DNA of 64,000 nucleotides from Tagaea sp965279565 (GCA_965279565.1 OZ257249.1:4029114-4093113), one strand, 5' to 3'. Shown: positions 8,319-17,091, counted from the stretch's first letter. Numbers and translations are program-made. The notes: a model not told the origin generated them from the sequence alone.

Positions 8319-9091
8319 GCCGCTTCCGCCGCGGCCGACATGATCATGTGGCTGAGATCGTCGGCCGTGAGCCCGTCGATCGGCCGGTCCACGATCTTGC
8401 GCCCGCTCTTCAGGATCGCGACGCGCGTGGCCAGTGCCGTCACGTCGCGCATGTTGTGGCTGATCAGCAGGATCGTGTGTCCCTGCGCCTTCAGCGCGCG
8501 CACGAGATCGAGAACCTGCGCGGTTTCCTTGACGCCGAGGGCCGCCGTCGGCTCGTCCATGATGATGACCTCGGCGTTCCAGCGCAGAGCGCGCGAGATC
8601 GCGACCGCCTGACGCTGTCCGCCCGAAAGCCGCTCGACCGGCCGCGACATGTCGGCGATGTCGACCGACAGACGCGCCAGATACTCGTGCGATTCGCGCG
8701 CCATGCGCGCCTTGTCGAGGATGCGGATGAAAGGAAGGCCGAGGGCACGCGTGCGCTCCGCCCCCATGAAGATGTTTGCCGCGATCGACAGGCGCGGTGC
8801 CAGTGCCAGGTCCTGGTAGATCGTCGCGACACCTTGCGCCAGCGCGTCGTGCGGCGAGCGGAAATGTACGGACTTTCCGCGCAGCGACAGGCTGCCTGAG
8901 CTCGGCGCCTGCGCGCCCGAAAGGATCTTGATCAGTGTCGACTTGCCGGCTCCGTTGTCGCCGCAGATCGCCAGAACGTCGCCGGCATGGATGTCGAGAT
9001 CGATGCCCGACAGCGCCTGGACCGCCCCGTAGTTCTTCGAGATTCCGCGCAGCGAGAAAAGTGCCGAATCCGATATTCCGTCGTCCGCCAT
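8315..9091 (-). CDS. Sugar/nucleoside-type ABC ATPase (Rbs/Frc-like)
   Basis: A 258-residue single-domain ATPase with Walker A GDNGAGKST (44-52), signature LSGGQRQAVAISRAL and Walker B VIIMDEPTAALG. Ribose RbsA has two fused domains; this one is a single domain as in FrcA-type transporters, so it would work as a homodimer. It lies between the binding-protein gene and the nucleoside hydrolase, overlapping the latter by 4 nt. It energises import by the permease at 10127-11110. Confidence 0.92.
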   Translation of the reverse strand: MADDGISDSALFSLRGISKNYGAVQALSGIDLDIHAGDVLAICGDNGAGKSTLIKILSGAQAPSSGSLSLRGKSVHFRSPHDALAQGVATIYQDLALAPRLSIAANIFMGAERTRALGLPFIRILDKARMARESHEYLARLSVDIADMSRPVERLSGGQRQAVAISRALRWNAEVIIMDEPTAALGVKETAQVLDLVRALKAQGHTILLISHNMRDVTALATRVAILKSGRKIVDRPIDGLTADDLSHMIMSAAAEAA

Positions 9092-9117
9092 CTCGTGCGC
9101 GTCCTTGGTACCGGAAG

Positions 9118-9143
9118 TGCCGGGCGGGTTTCCCCGCCCGGCA
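9118..9143 (-). promoter_or_regulatory. Stem-loop after the binding-protein gene
   Basis: A perfect 11-bp inverted repeat (9118-9128 with 9133-9143, arm TGCCGGGCGGG on the + strand) with a 4-nt loop lies only 5 nt downstream of the Rbs-like binding-protein stop and about 26 nt before the ATPase start. It has no T-run. Its position matches the hairpins behind the other binding-protein genes here and suggests mRNA 3'-end protection. Confidence 0.6.
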
Positions 9144-9148
9144 TCAGG

Positions 9149-10093
9149 TCAGTTCTTGAGGTAGCTCTTGACGTTGTTCTTGTCGACGACGACCGCATCC
9201 ATGAACAGGTACGGGCCGCTGACGATCGATGTCGCCGGCTGCTTCTTGACGACGATCGTCTCGACCGCGTCGACTGCCTTCACGCCCATCTCCTCGAACG
9301 GGATCGTCACGGTCGCGAGGAACGTGCTGTCCGGATCGGCGATGCGGCGGTAGCTCTCCTCGCCGCCGTCGACCGACACGAGCGGGATCTGGCCCTTCTT
9401 GACGCCCTGCGCCTTCAGCAGGTCGTCGATGATGTAGGCCTGCCCGTCGAACGAGGCCCAGATGCCGTTGATCTTGCCCTGGTTCTGCAGCAGCAGCGCC
9501 TGCACGCCGGCCCGCACGTCGTCGCGCCAGCTCTGCGTACGCGCCATCGCGTGCTTGCCGACGACGTTGACGGCGGTGTTCTCCGACACGACGGTGTCGA
9601 GGACCTTGCCGCGGATGCGCGAGGCGATGTTGCCCTCGAACCGGACCTGGAGAAGATTGCCGACATATCCCATCTGCCCGAGCAGGTAGAGGGCGGCATC
9701 CGCACCGACCTTGTACTCGTTGGTCTGGATGTCGAACAAAGCGTGCGGACCGGCACCCGACTGCACGGTGATGACGGGAATTCCGCGATCCTTGGCGAGC
9801 TTGAACTGCGCGTCGGCCTCGACCGGCTTCCCCATCGCGATGACAATGGCGTCGACCTTCTTGGAGATCAGCGCCTCGAACTGCTCGGCATGCTTGGGAA
9901 GGGCACCTTCCGAATTGAGGAGCGTGACGCCCCAGCCCTTCGCCTTCGCCGCGGCCGCCGCGGCGTTCGCCACGCGCGCGTGCGTCTCGGACGAGAACTG
10001 GAAACCGATCACGCCGATCTCGACTGCCTGCGCGGTCACCGTACCGGCAAGCAGCATCGCCGCCGCCGCGACCACCGATCTGAACTTGTCCAT
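9149..10093 (-). CDS. Sugar/nucleoside-type periplasmic binding protein (RbsB-like)
   Basis: A 314-residue periplasmic binding protein. A cleavable signal peptide is evident (MDKFRSVVAAAAMLLAGTVT, cleavage probably after AQA near residue 23), then VEIGVIGFQFSSETHARV, typical of the peripla_BP_4 (RbsB) fold. It also has the hinge-region pattern ISKKVDAIVIAMG and later VSVDGGEESYRRIAD. It should capture a sugar or nucleoside and deliver it to the RbsC-like permease encoded just upstream. Neighbouring nucleoside hydrolase and kinases favour a nucleoside or ribose ligand; this is an inference. Confidence 0.9.
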   Translation of the reverse strand: MDKFRSVVAAAAMLLAGTVTAQAVEIGVIGFQFSSETHARVANAAAAAAKAKGWGVTLLNSEGALPKHAEQFEALISKKVDAIVIAMGKPVEADAQFKLAKDRGIPVITVQSGAGPHALFDIQTNEYKVGADAALYLLGQMGYVGNLLQVRFEGNIASRIRGKVLDTVVSENTAVNVVGKHAMARTQSWRDDVRAGVQALLLQNQGKINGIWASFDGQAYIIDDLLKAQGVKKGQIPLVSVDGGEESYRRIADPDSTFLATVTIPFEEMGVKAVDAVETIVVKKQPATSIVSGPYLFMDAVVVDKNNVKSYLKN

Positions 10094-10126
10094 TCCGTCT
10101 TCTCCCTTTTGCGAAATCTTCGGGCT

Positions 10127-11110
10127 TCAAACCTTGAAGGCAGGCTTCTTCGTCACCATCGCCGAGAACGCGACCGATCCGATGATGATGCCACCAAGGA
10201 CGATGTCCTGCACGTAGTAAGCGGCCCCCTGCAGGACGAGGCCATTTCCGAGAACCTTGAGGACCAATGCGGCGAACAGCGTGCCCGGGATGTTCGGCCG
10301 GCCCGGCTCGAACATCGTCATGCCGAGCAGCACCGCCGCGATCGCGTAGAGGAAATAGTCGCCCGCCATGTTGGGTGCCGCCGAGGAAAGGTTCGCCGCG
10401 AGCAGCACGGCCGCAAGGCCGGCACACGCGCCCGAAAGTGCAAGGCCGATGCGTTTCATGCGTGCCGTCGCGATGCCGGCAAGACGCGCTGCCTCGTCAG
10501 CCTCGCCGGTCGCGGTCATGTGCGCCCCGGTCCGCGTCCATTTGACGAGCAGGTACGCCGCGATCGCCACACCCGCCATCCACAGGATCAGGTTCGAAAT
10601 GCCCCACGTGGTGCCGCGCGAAAGGCCGGTGAAGCCGGTCGGCCAGCGGCCGACGAACGCAACACCCTGCGTGATCATGAAGGCGAGCCCCTTGGCGATC
10701 GCCGCCGTGCCGAGCGTGACGATCAGCGAAGGCACGCGAAGGACGGTGACGCCGAACCCGTTGAACAGTCCGAGACCGAGGCCGATCGCGATCGCCGCGG
10801 CGAAAGCCGTCGACGGATCGTGTTTCTGCTGGATGAGCCAGCCGGCGACCACGGCCGCGAGGCTCGCGACCTCGGCAACCGACAGATCGAGTTCGGCAAT
10901 GGTCAGCGCCAGCGCGAAGCCGATCGCGAGAATCGCGAGGAAGCTCGTGTCCTTGGCGATGTTGAGGAGGTTGGCCGGGTTCGCGAAATTCTGGGCGAAG
11001 ACGAGGAAGTAGACGATCAGGACCAGCCCGGCCATGGCCGTCCCGTAGCGTTCGATGGCGTCGCGTACGCGGCGGTCGGCGGATGCGGAAGCTTGGACAG
11101 AGGGAGGCAT
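10127..11110 (-). CDS. Sugar/nucleoside-type ABC permease (RbsC-like)
   Basis: A 327-residue polytopic membrane protein of the branched BPD_transp_2 family with eight or more hydrophobic segments. Family hallmarks include FANPANLLNIAKDTSFLAI near residue 45, ALTIAELDLSVAEVASLAAV near 90, and a C-terminal block ending VLGGIIIGSVAFSAMV. The LDLSVAEVASLAA motif corresponds to the IDLSVGS motif of ribose permeases. It lies between the FGGY kinase (42 nt upstream) and the binding protein (33 nt downstream) in the leftward operon. Confidence 0.92.
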   Translation of the reverse strand: MPPSVQASASADRRVRDAIERYGTAMAGLVLIVYFLVFAQNFANPANLLNIAKDTSFLAILAIGFALALTIAELDLSVAEVASLAAVVAGWLIQQKHDPSTAFAAAIAIGLGLGLFNGFGVTVLRVPSLIVTLGTAAIAKGLAFMITQGVAFVGRWPTGFTGLSRGTTWGISNLILWMAGVAIAAYLLVKWTRTGAHMTATGEADEAARLAGIATARMKRIGLALSGACAGLAAVLLAANLSSAAPNMAGDYFLYAIAAVLLGMTMFEPGRPNIPGTLFAALVLKVLGNGLVLQGAAYYVQDIVLGGIIIGSVAFSAMVTKKPAFKV

Positions 11111-11152
11111 CGGCCGACAGCGCTGACTGTTAACGATTGAACCGGCCGAGAG

Positions 11153-12610
11153 TTATCGCCGATCCGTGGCCCAAGTGGCAAGGCGGCGCGAGACCGGACC
11201 GAGTGCGTCGTGTGCCTTCCGGAACTCAGCATGGAGGCCGTCAAAATGCGCCCGCCGGGCCGGATCGGGCGTATGGCGCCGCCCCGGCCGGACGAGGGCA
11301 GCCTGGGCCGCCGCCAGCGTCGGATACGCGCCGCAGGCCGTCCGGGCGGCGACCGCGGCGCCGAGCAGGCCCGGCTCGTCTACGGCAGGCGCCACGACGG
11401 GCCGGTCGAGTATGTCGGCCTTCACCTGGCACCAGCCGGTACTGGCGGCACCACCGCCGCCGATCCGGATCTCGCGGGCGCGAAGGCCAGCACCGGCTTC
11501 GGCACGCTCGAGGACGATTCGGTTGAGGAAAGCGATACCCTCCATGACGGCCCAGACGAGGTCGACAGCCCGGTGCTGGCGGTGGAGGCCGACGAAAGCG
11601 CCCCGCAGGTTCGCGTCCCAGAACGGCACGCGTTCGCCCTGCAGATAGGGCAGGAACAGCATCGGCGCTTCGGACCGAGGTTCGGCCAGCAGCGTGTCGA
11701 GCGCTTCGGCAACGCCGTCATTGCGGCCTAGCAGGTCGAGCGCCCAAGCGAGCGTGTCGGCCCCGTTCTGGCCGGGGCCGCCAAGCTGATGGAGCGACGG
11801 GCCCCAGACGACGTCGAGCAGCCCTTCGGCAGTTGCCGGATGCCCGGCGACCAGACCGAACACTTCGGTCGTTCCCGAGATGTTGTAGGCAAGGCCCGGC
11901 TGCAGTGCGCCAAGACCTGCCACGGCCGCCCAGGTGTCGTTCGCCATCGCGACGACCGGACACTTGGCAAGACCGGACAATGCGCCAGGCAGCCCGGCGA
12001 CGACATGACCCATCACCGACACCGGATCGCGCAGGACGGGAACCAGCGATTCCGACATGCCCGTGGCGGCAAGGAGCGACCGGCTGGCGGCAAGCCGCGC
12101 GAGGGAAACATTGTCCCCCGACAGCACGCCGGTCAGCCGGAAGTTCAGCCAGTCCTTCGGTTCGACGACGCGCACGGTCGCCGCGAATGACGTCGGAACG
12201 TTTCGTTTGAGCCACAGCAAGCGCGCGGCCGGATGGTAGCCGTTGAGGCGTGCTGCTTCCGGATGCTCCGGCGGACAGGCCGCGCGCAAGTCGCCGACGA
12301 CGGCCTCGGCCCGGCTGTCGTGCCAGAGCAGTGCCGGGTGCGTGGGCCGACCGGCACCGTCGAGGAAGACCTGCGTGCGCGTGAGCGCCGAAATCGCGAT
12401 CGCCTTCGTTGCGGCATAGGTGGCAGGTGCGGCATCGGCGAGTGCCGCGCACAGCCCGGAAAGATCGCGCCACCAGATCTCCGGATCGATCTCCGCAACC
12501 TGCCCGGCCGTCGACGGAACGGACCGGACGGCGACCATCGCACCGGTCTCGTCGACGAGGCCCGCGCGAAAACTCGTTCCGCCGAGATCGAAGGCGAGGA
12601 CGCAGCTCAT
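11153..12610 (-). CDS. FGGY-family carbohydrate kinase
   Basis: A 485-residue sugar kinase with the N-terminal phosphate motif LAFDLGGTSFRAGLVD and the mid-protein ATPase motif NISGTTEVFG. The C-terminal nucleotide-binding part contains EIRIGGGGAASTGW, where other members have GGGAKS. Length fits xylulokinase/gluconokinase-type proteins (480-520). A longer open frame exists, but the ATG at 12610 overlaps the PfkB stop as ATGA and begins exactly at the conserved N-terminus. Its substrate is probably a sugar released from the imported compound; having both FGGY and PfkB kinases in one operon is unusual. Confidence 0.88.
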   Translation of the reverse strand: MSCVLAFDLGGTSFRAGLVDETGAMVAVRSVPSTAGQVAEIDPEIWWRDLSGLCAALADAAPATYAATKAIAISALTRTQVFLDGAGRPTHPALLWHDSRAEAVVGDLRAACPPEHPEAARLNGYHPAARLLWLKRNVPTSFAATVRVVEPKDWLNFRLTGVLSGDNVSLARLAASRSLLAATGMSESLVPVLRDPVSVMGHVVAGLPGALSGLAKCPVVAMANDTWAAVAGLGALQPGLAYNISGTTEVFGLVAGHPATAEGLLDVVWGPSLHQLGGPGQNGADTLAWALDLLGRNDGVAEALDTLLAEPRSEAPMLFLPYLQGERVPFWDANLRGAFVGLHRQHRAVDLVWAVMEGIAFLNRIVLERAEAGAGLRAREIRIGGGGAASTGWCQVKADILDRPVVAPAVDEPGLLGAAVAARTACGAYPTLAAAQAALVRPGRRHTPDPARRAHFDGLHAEFRKAHDALGPVSRRLATWATDRR

Positions 12611-13521
12611 GCGCCGGCGATCCGCCGGATCGCATCGCGCGCCGAATAGGACGCCGCCGCACCACGCCTGCGGCAGGCGAGCGAGCTTGCCGCGATACCC
12701 CAGCGCATGGCGGCCACCATGTCGCCGTCGGCGGCATAGCGCGCGGCGAAGGCGCCGACGAACGCATCCCCGGCACCGGTCGTATCGACGACCTTGGTGG
12801 CCGGGGCGGCGAAATGCACGGGCGCTTCGTCGCCCTCGGCCAGCCATGCGCCATCGGCGCCGACCGTGACGATAGCCGCCAGGCGAGCAAGCTTGCGCAA
12901 TGCACCTGCAAGGGCTGCCAGGTTCGCGCGCGCAGGCAAGCCCGTCAGGGCGCGCGCTTCAATTTCGTTGGCGACAAGGATGTCGGTCAACTGCAGCAAT
13001 CGGGCGGGCAGCTTTCCCGAGACGGGTGCGGTATTGAGCAGCGTCGTGGCGCCAGACTTGCGCGCCAGCGCGAACGCCACCTGCGTCGCAGCGATGGGGA
13101 TTTCGAGCTGGCCGACGACGAGATCTGCCCCGGCGATGTTCGACGCCGCCTTGCGCATGTCGGCCGTACTCAGCCGCGCGTTGGCTCCCGAGGCGACGAC
13201 GATGCGGTTGCGCCCGTCCGCCTCGACGAGGATGGCCGCCGAACCCGTGGCGATGCCCTTCTTGCGGACGACCGTGCCGGTGGAAATGCCTGCCTTGCGC
13301 CATAACGCCAGCGCGTCGCTACCCGCCCCGTCGCCTCCGACCGCCGCCAGCATCACGACGCGCGCCCCGGCGAGTGCCGTCTGGATTGCCTGGTTGCTGC
13401 CCTTGCCGCCCGGCCCCTCGATCAGGTCGGCACCGATGACGGTTTCCCCGTCGGCCGGCATGCGCCGCATGACGAAACTCAGATCGCGATTGTAACTTCC
13501 GACGACGACGATGCGTGGCAT
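12607..13521 (-). CDS. PfkB-family carbohydrate kinase (ribokinase-like)
   Basis: A 304-residue PfkB-family kinase. The N-terminal signature IEGPGGKGSNQAIQTALAG (residues 33-51) is ribokinase-like, and the C-terminal signature VDTTGAGDAFVGAFAARYA supplies the anion hole and catalytic Asp. It is the first gene of the leftward operon and overlaps the FGGY kinase start. Ribose from the nucleoside hydrolase is the most likely substrate, giving ribose 5-phosphate. Deoxyribose or another pentose remains possible. Confidence 0.9.
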   Translation of the reverse strand: MPRIVVVGSYNRDLSFVMRRMPADGETVIGADLIEGPGGKGSNQAIQTALAGARVVMLAAVGGDGAGSDALALWRKAGISTGTVVRKKGIATGSAAILVEADGRNRIVVASGANARLSTADMRKAASNIAGADLVVGQLEIPIAATQVAFALARKSGATTLLNTAPVSGKLPARLLQLTDILVANEIEARALTGLPARANLAALAGALRKLARLAAIVTVGADGAWLAEGDEAPVHFAAPATKVVDTTGAGDAFVGAFAARYAADGDMVAAMRWGIAASSLACRRRGAAASYSARDAIRRIAGA

Positions 13522-13630
13522 CGATGCGGGCCCCCTGTTCCTGATCGGGACGTTACCCGCTTTGCTACCCCCTGCAACAGCCCTGCGATTGCCCTATAGT
13601 CCCGTCCGGAACCTGAGCGAGGATAGTCGG
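13522..13630. promoter_or_regulatory. Divergent promoter region between PfkB kinase and deacetylase
   Basis: This 109-bp gap separates the leftward nucleoside operon from the rightward deacetylase gene, so it must hold promoters for both. The sequence near 13600-13630 (tgagcgaggatagtcgg) gives the deacetylase a plausible GAGG ribosome-binding site. I see no clear operator palindrome or strong consensus promoter boxes. Confidence 0.5.
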
Positions 13631-14539
13631 ATGTCGGAGCAGGACGAGCAGAAGCCGTGGCAGTGGGGCGAGGCGACCTGGCGCGCCATCGTCAACAAGG
13701 TACGCGGCGGAAAATCGCTGCTGCCCGAACGCTGGAAGGACGGCGCACGCTGCGCGGTGGCGCTGTCGTTCGATTCCGATCACGAGACCGGCGAGTTGCG
13801 CCACGGCGGCAAGTCGTTCGGCAAGATGAGCCAAGGCGAATATGGCGCCCGCTCCGGCATCAAGCGGATCCTGAAGCTTCTCGACAAGCATGCCGTGCCG
13901 GCAAGCTTCTTCCAGCCGGCGGTCTCCGCCCTGCTGCATCCGCAGGAGGTCAAGTCGGTCGTCGCCGCAGGCCACGAGCTGGCGATCCACAGCTGGATCC
14001 ATGAATTCAACAGCACGCTCGGCTACGAAACCGAACGCGATCTCAATTTCCGCGCGGCGGACGTGCTCGAGAAGGTCTCAGGCAAACGCGCGGTCGGCAT
14101 GCGCACAGCGTCGTGGGACTTCAGCCCGCATACGCTGGGGATCATCCGGGAGATGGGCCTGCTCTACGATTCTTCGCTGATGGCCGACGACGATCCCTAC
14201 GAACTGCTCGAAGACGGCAAGCCGACCGGCGTGGTCGAATTGCCGGTCGAGTGGATCCGCGACGATGCGATCTATTTCAACATGGATCGCATGGCGAGCC
14301 TGCGTCCTTACACCGCACCTGACGCCGTGTTCGACATCTTCCGGCGCGAGCTCGAAGTGGCGCACGCCGAGGGCGGGCTCTACGTGCTGACGATGCACCC
14401 GCACGTGATCGGGCATCGTTCGCGCATCTGGATTCTCGAGGAAATCGTCAAAATGGCGAAGACCCTGCCGGGTACATGGATCGCCACGCACGCCGACATC
14501 GCGGCCTATTGCGCCGCCGCCGGCGGACTCAAGCGCTGA
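13631..14539 (+). CDS. Polysaccharide-deacetylase (NodB-fold) family hydrolase
   Basis: A 302-residue NodB-fold enzyme. The metal-site motif ALSFDSDHET replaces the TFDDG of chitin deacetylases, and the HSWIHEF motif supplies the second and third ligands (H-x-W-x-H). TASWDFSPHTLGIIREMGLLYDSSLM and MHPHVIGHRSRI are also present. This variant resembles the PgdA/PuuE subgroup, some members of which act on cyclic imides or allantoin rather than on polysaccharides. No signal peptide is visible, which supports a cytosolic small-molecule role. The ATG at 13631 was chosen for its upstream GAGG and conserved start. It stands alone and is convergent with an SDR gene 3 nt away. Confidence 0.82.
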   Translation: MSEQDEQKPWQWGEATWRAIVNKVRGGKSLLPERWKDGARCAVALSFDSDHETGELRHGGKSFGKMSQGEYGARSGIKRILKLLDKHAVPASFFQPAVSALLHPQEVKSVVAAGHELAIHSWIHEFNSTLGYETERDLNFRAADVLEKVSGKRAVGMRTASWDFSPHTLGIIREMGLLYDSSLMADDDPYELLEDGKPTGVVELPVEWIRDDAIYFNMDRMASLRPYTAPDAVFDIFRRELEVAHAEGGLYVLTMHPHVIGHRSRIWILEEIVKMAKTLPGTWIATHADIAAYCAAAGGLKR

Positions 14540-14542
14540 CGC

Positions 14543-15292
14543 CTATTTCCCGCCGTCGACCTGCAGGACTTGTCCGCTGATCCAGGCAGCATGATCGGAC
14601 GCGAGGAACAGCACCGCCTTCGCGATGTCCTCGGGTGTGCCCAACCGGCGCATGGCGATGCGTTCGAGCAGCGCCTTCTGCCCGTCCGGGCCGTAGCTTT
14701 CCCACTGGCGCTCGCTGGCCGGGTTCGAGCGCACGAAGCCCGGTGCGACCGAATTGACCGTGATGCCGAACTGTCCGAGCTCATGGCCGAGCTGACGCGT
14801 GAGGCCGACGAGCGCGTGCTTGGACGAGGCATAGGCCTGGATGCCGGTCAGGCTGACGCCGAGACCCGCACCCGACGAGATATTGACGATCCGTCCGGCA
14901 CCGACCTTTTTCATGTGCGGGACCGACGCCTGTGCGAAGGCGAAAGCCCCGTCGACATTGACCTCGAACAGCGCGCGCCATGCCTCGGGCGTCACGGTTT
15001 CAAGCGGCTGCCGCACCTGCCCGCGCACGCCGCCGGCGTTGTTGACCAGCACGTCGATCCGGCCGGTCGTCGCGGCTGCCTTGCCGACGAAAGCGAAGAT
15101 CGCGGCCCGGTCCGCGATATCCAATGCCCCTGTCTGCATGCGACCGGCCGAGGTTTCGGCAAGCTCGCCTGCATCGAGGTCGGTGGCCCACACGCCGGCT
15201 CCGCCATCGACAAAAGCGCGCGCGATGGCGCGGCCGATGCCGTGGCCGGCCCCGGTGACGACGACGGTTTTACCTTCGAACCCGATCTTCAT
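14543..15292 (-). CDS. Short-chain dehydrogenase/reductase (FabG-like)
   Basis: A 249-residue classical SDR with cofactor motif TGAGHGIG near residues 14-21, an NNAGG element and active-site YASSKHALVGL (Tyr-x-x-x-Lys). The aspartate after beta-2 (WATDLDAG) suggests NAD(H) preference. It is the last gene of the leftward MarR-SBP-creatininase operon and overlaps the PanE-like gene stop by 4 nt. It probably oxidises a hydroxyl intermediate in the same pathway; the substrate is unknown. Confidence 0.9.
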   Translation of the reverse strand: MKIGFEGKTVVVTGAGHGIGRAIARAFVDGGAGVWATDLDAGELAETSAGRMQTGALDIADRAAIFAFVGKAAATTGRIDVLVNNAGGVRGQVRQPLETVTPEAWRALFEVNVDGAFAFAQASVPHMKKVGAGRIVNISSGAGLGVSLTGIQAYASSKHALVGLTRQLGHELGQFGITVNSVAPGFVRSNPASERQWESYGPDGQKALLERIAMRRLGTPEDIAKAVLFLASDHAAWISGQVLQVDGGK

Positions 15293-16311
15293 GCACCGAC
15301 CGCCTTGGCAAGCGCGTCGAGCGTGGCATCGTCGAGCGGACGGCGCCCGTCCTCTACGTCATGGACCAGGACGACGAGTGCCCGGATCGCCGGTGTATCG
15401 ACGCCGACTTCCTTCGCAAGATCGGCGATGATCGCGATCTGCGCGTCGACCTCGGTCTTGCGCTTGCGTACCGCCAGATCGCGCCAGATGCCGCTATGCG
15501 TCTTCGCCGACTTGGCGTTGTGCGCGACCATCGCATCGAGCGAGGCCTGCACGGCTGCGTCCGGTGCGGCGGGCGCGAAGGCGGCAACGTCGAACCCGTT
15601 GAAGCCCTCGGCGCGCACCTTGCGCGCGCGCGCCGCCTGCATCGCCTCGGTACCGATCATCCGGAAGATCGCCTTCCAGCGCGGCTCCGCCAGCGCATCG
15701 GCGATCGACCGGTTGGTCAGCGCCGTGGCGAACAGTAGCGCCCCGTAGCCAAGCTTGCCCCACAGATAACCCCAGATGTTGTCGGTCTCGATGGCGCGCG
15801 CCTCGAATTTCCGGAACAACGCCAGCGTATCGGCAAGGCGCGGCGTCGAGCGTCCGTCGAGTTCGCCAAGTACGACAGCTCCGTAACCGCCATAGATGAT
15901 GCGGCCCGGCTCCAGATAGTCGGCCCCGTAGTTGACAAAGCAGCCCATCGTGCGCGCCTCGCCGACCTGCCTTGCGATCGCGATCTCGTTGAGACCGTTC
16001 TGTGCCGAGACGACATAGCCGTCGTCCGCCAGATGCGGTGCCAACGCTGCCGCGGCGGCCACGGTATGCTGCGCCTTGACGGCCAGGATGATCCGGCCGA
16101 ACCGGCCGGGCACGTCGGCCGGCAGGCAGGCTTTCGCCGGAACGGTGAAGTTGTCGATCGGCCCTTCGATTGTCAGGCCCGACCTGTTGATCGCCGCGAC
16201 ATGCTCCGGCACGTTGTCGACGAACAGGATGTCCTCGCCCGCACGGATAAGATAAGCGCCCAACGTGCCGCCGACGGCGCCCGCACCCCAGATTACGGTG
16301 GTGCCGGTCAT
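15289..16311 (-). CDS. Ketopantoate-reductase-like dehydrogenase (ApbA/PanE family)
   Basis: A 340-residue two-domain dehydrogenase with N-terminal NADP-binding motif VIWGAGAVGGTLGAYL and the ILAVKAQHT element of the PanE family. The C-terminal helical domain contains NIWGYLWGKLGYGALLFATALTN, with the catalytic-site Lys in GKL and Asn in TN. Placement in a catabolic operon makes pantothenate biosynthesis unlikely; a reduction or oxidation of a 2-oxo/2-hydroxy acid is more plausible. The ATG at 16311 overlaps the creatininase stop (ATGA); a longer open frame upstream lies within that gene. Confidence 0.87.
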   Translation of the reverse strand: MTGTTVIWGAGAVGGTLGAYLIRAGEDILFVDNVPEHVAAINRSGLTIEGPIDNFTVPAKACLPADVPGRFGRIILAVKAQHTVAAAAALAPHLADDGYVVSAQNGLNEIAIARQVGEARTMGCFVNYGADYLEPGRIIYGGYGAVVLGELDGRSTPRLADTLALFRKFEARAIETDNIWGYLWGKLGYGALLFATALTNRSIADALAEPRWKAIFRMIGTEAMQAARARKVRAEGFNGFDVAAFAPAAPDAAVQASLDAMVAHNAKSAKTHSGIWRDLAVRKRKTEVDAQIAIIADLAKEVGVDTPAIRALVVLVHDVEDGRRPLDDATLDALAKAVGA

Positions 16312-17012
16312 TTCGGCCACGGCCCGTTCAGGATGTCGCGCGTCTCGGCGACGGCGACGTCCCACAGCGCCAGCATCTCGGAATCGTCGCGGATGTACCG
16401 GCCGCCATAGTTGCCGTCGCCCAGGATCCTGCGCGCCTCGGCGGGCCCGTGCATCTTCAGGTTCTCGATATCGACCATCGGCTTCTGCATGTCGGGATAG
16501 GCGACATTGGCCACGCGTGTCCACGGGAAGTTCTCCATCCACGACGCGTGGCTGGCGACCGGGTCGATCTCCTTGACCTTCTTCCACGTCTTCGGCGCGC
16601 ACCACCAGTTGTGGAACTTGATCGCAACGCCGGGATTCTCCGACATCCATTCCAGCGCGAAGGCGCCGACCGGATTGTTGCCGCCGTGCCCGTTGACGAT
16701 CAGCACGCGCCTGAAACCGCTGCGCTTGATCGAATCGAGCACGTCCTGCACCAGCGCCAGCGCCGTCGAGATGCGCAGCGAAACTGTGCCGGGGAATGCC
16801 TTGAAATATGGCGTGATGCCATAGGACAGCACCGGGAAGACGGGCACGCCGGCAGGTTGGGCCGCGTCGAGCGAAACCTTCTCCGACAGGATCGCGTCGA
16901 CACCGAGGCTCAGCTGCGCATGCTGTTCGATACTGCCGATCGGCAGGACGCAGCGGTCGTCACCCTTCAGATGCGCTTCGAGCTGCATCCAGTTCATTTC
17001 GATGAGACGCAT
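16308..17012 (-). CDS. Creatininase-family amidohydrolase
   Basis: A 234-residue protein of the creatininase superfamily. It has LPIGSIEQHAQLSLGVD (the family pattern is GS-x-EQHG-x-HLPL-x-x-D, with Glu, His and Asp as metal ligands) and the conserved NGHGGNNP. The HGPHLP part is altered to HAQLSL, so one metal-contacting His may be missing. Members hydrolyse creatinine, formamides or other cyclic/acyl amides. The ATG at 17012 begins at MRLIEMNWMQ, the conserved family start; a longer frame runs to 17084. It follows the binding-protein gene and its hairpin. Confidence 0.88.
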   Translation of the reverse strand: MRLIEMNWMQLEAHLKGDDRCVLPIGSIEQHAQLSLGVDAILSEKVSLDAAQPAGVPVFPVLSYGITPYFKAFPGTVSLRISTALALVQDVLDSIKRSGFRRVLIVNGHGGNNPVGAFALEWMSENPGVAIKFHNWWCAPKTWKKVKEIDPVASHASWMENFPWTRVANVAYPDMQKPMVDIENLKMHGPAEARRILGDGNYGGRYIRDDSEMLALWDVAVAETRDILNGPWPK

Positions 17013-17043
17013 GTCGTGTCCGTCCGATTGGGGGGATAGGGAA

Positions 17044-17074
17044 CCCGCGAGCGGCGACCGACGCCGCCCGCGGG
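17044..17074 (-). promoter_or_regulatory. Stem-loop after the binding-protein gene
   Basis: Inverted repeat of two 13-nt arms (17044-17056 and 17062-17074) with a 5-nt loop. The single mismatch becomes a G-U pair in the leftward transcript, so the RNA stem is continuous. It lies 17 nt after the binding-protein stop and has no T-run. It probably protects the upstream message or tunes read-through into the creatininase gene. Confidence 0.6.
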
Positions 17075-17091
17075 CTTCAGGCACTACCGGA

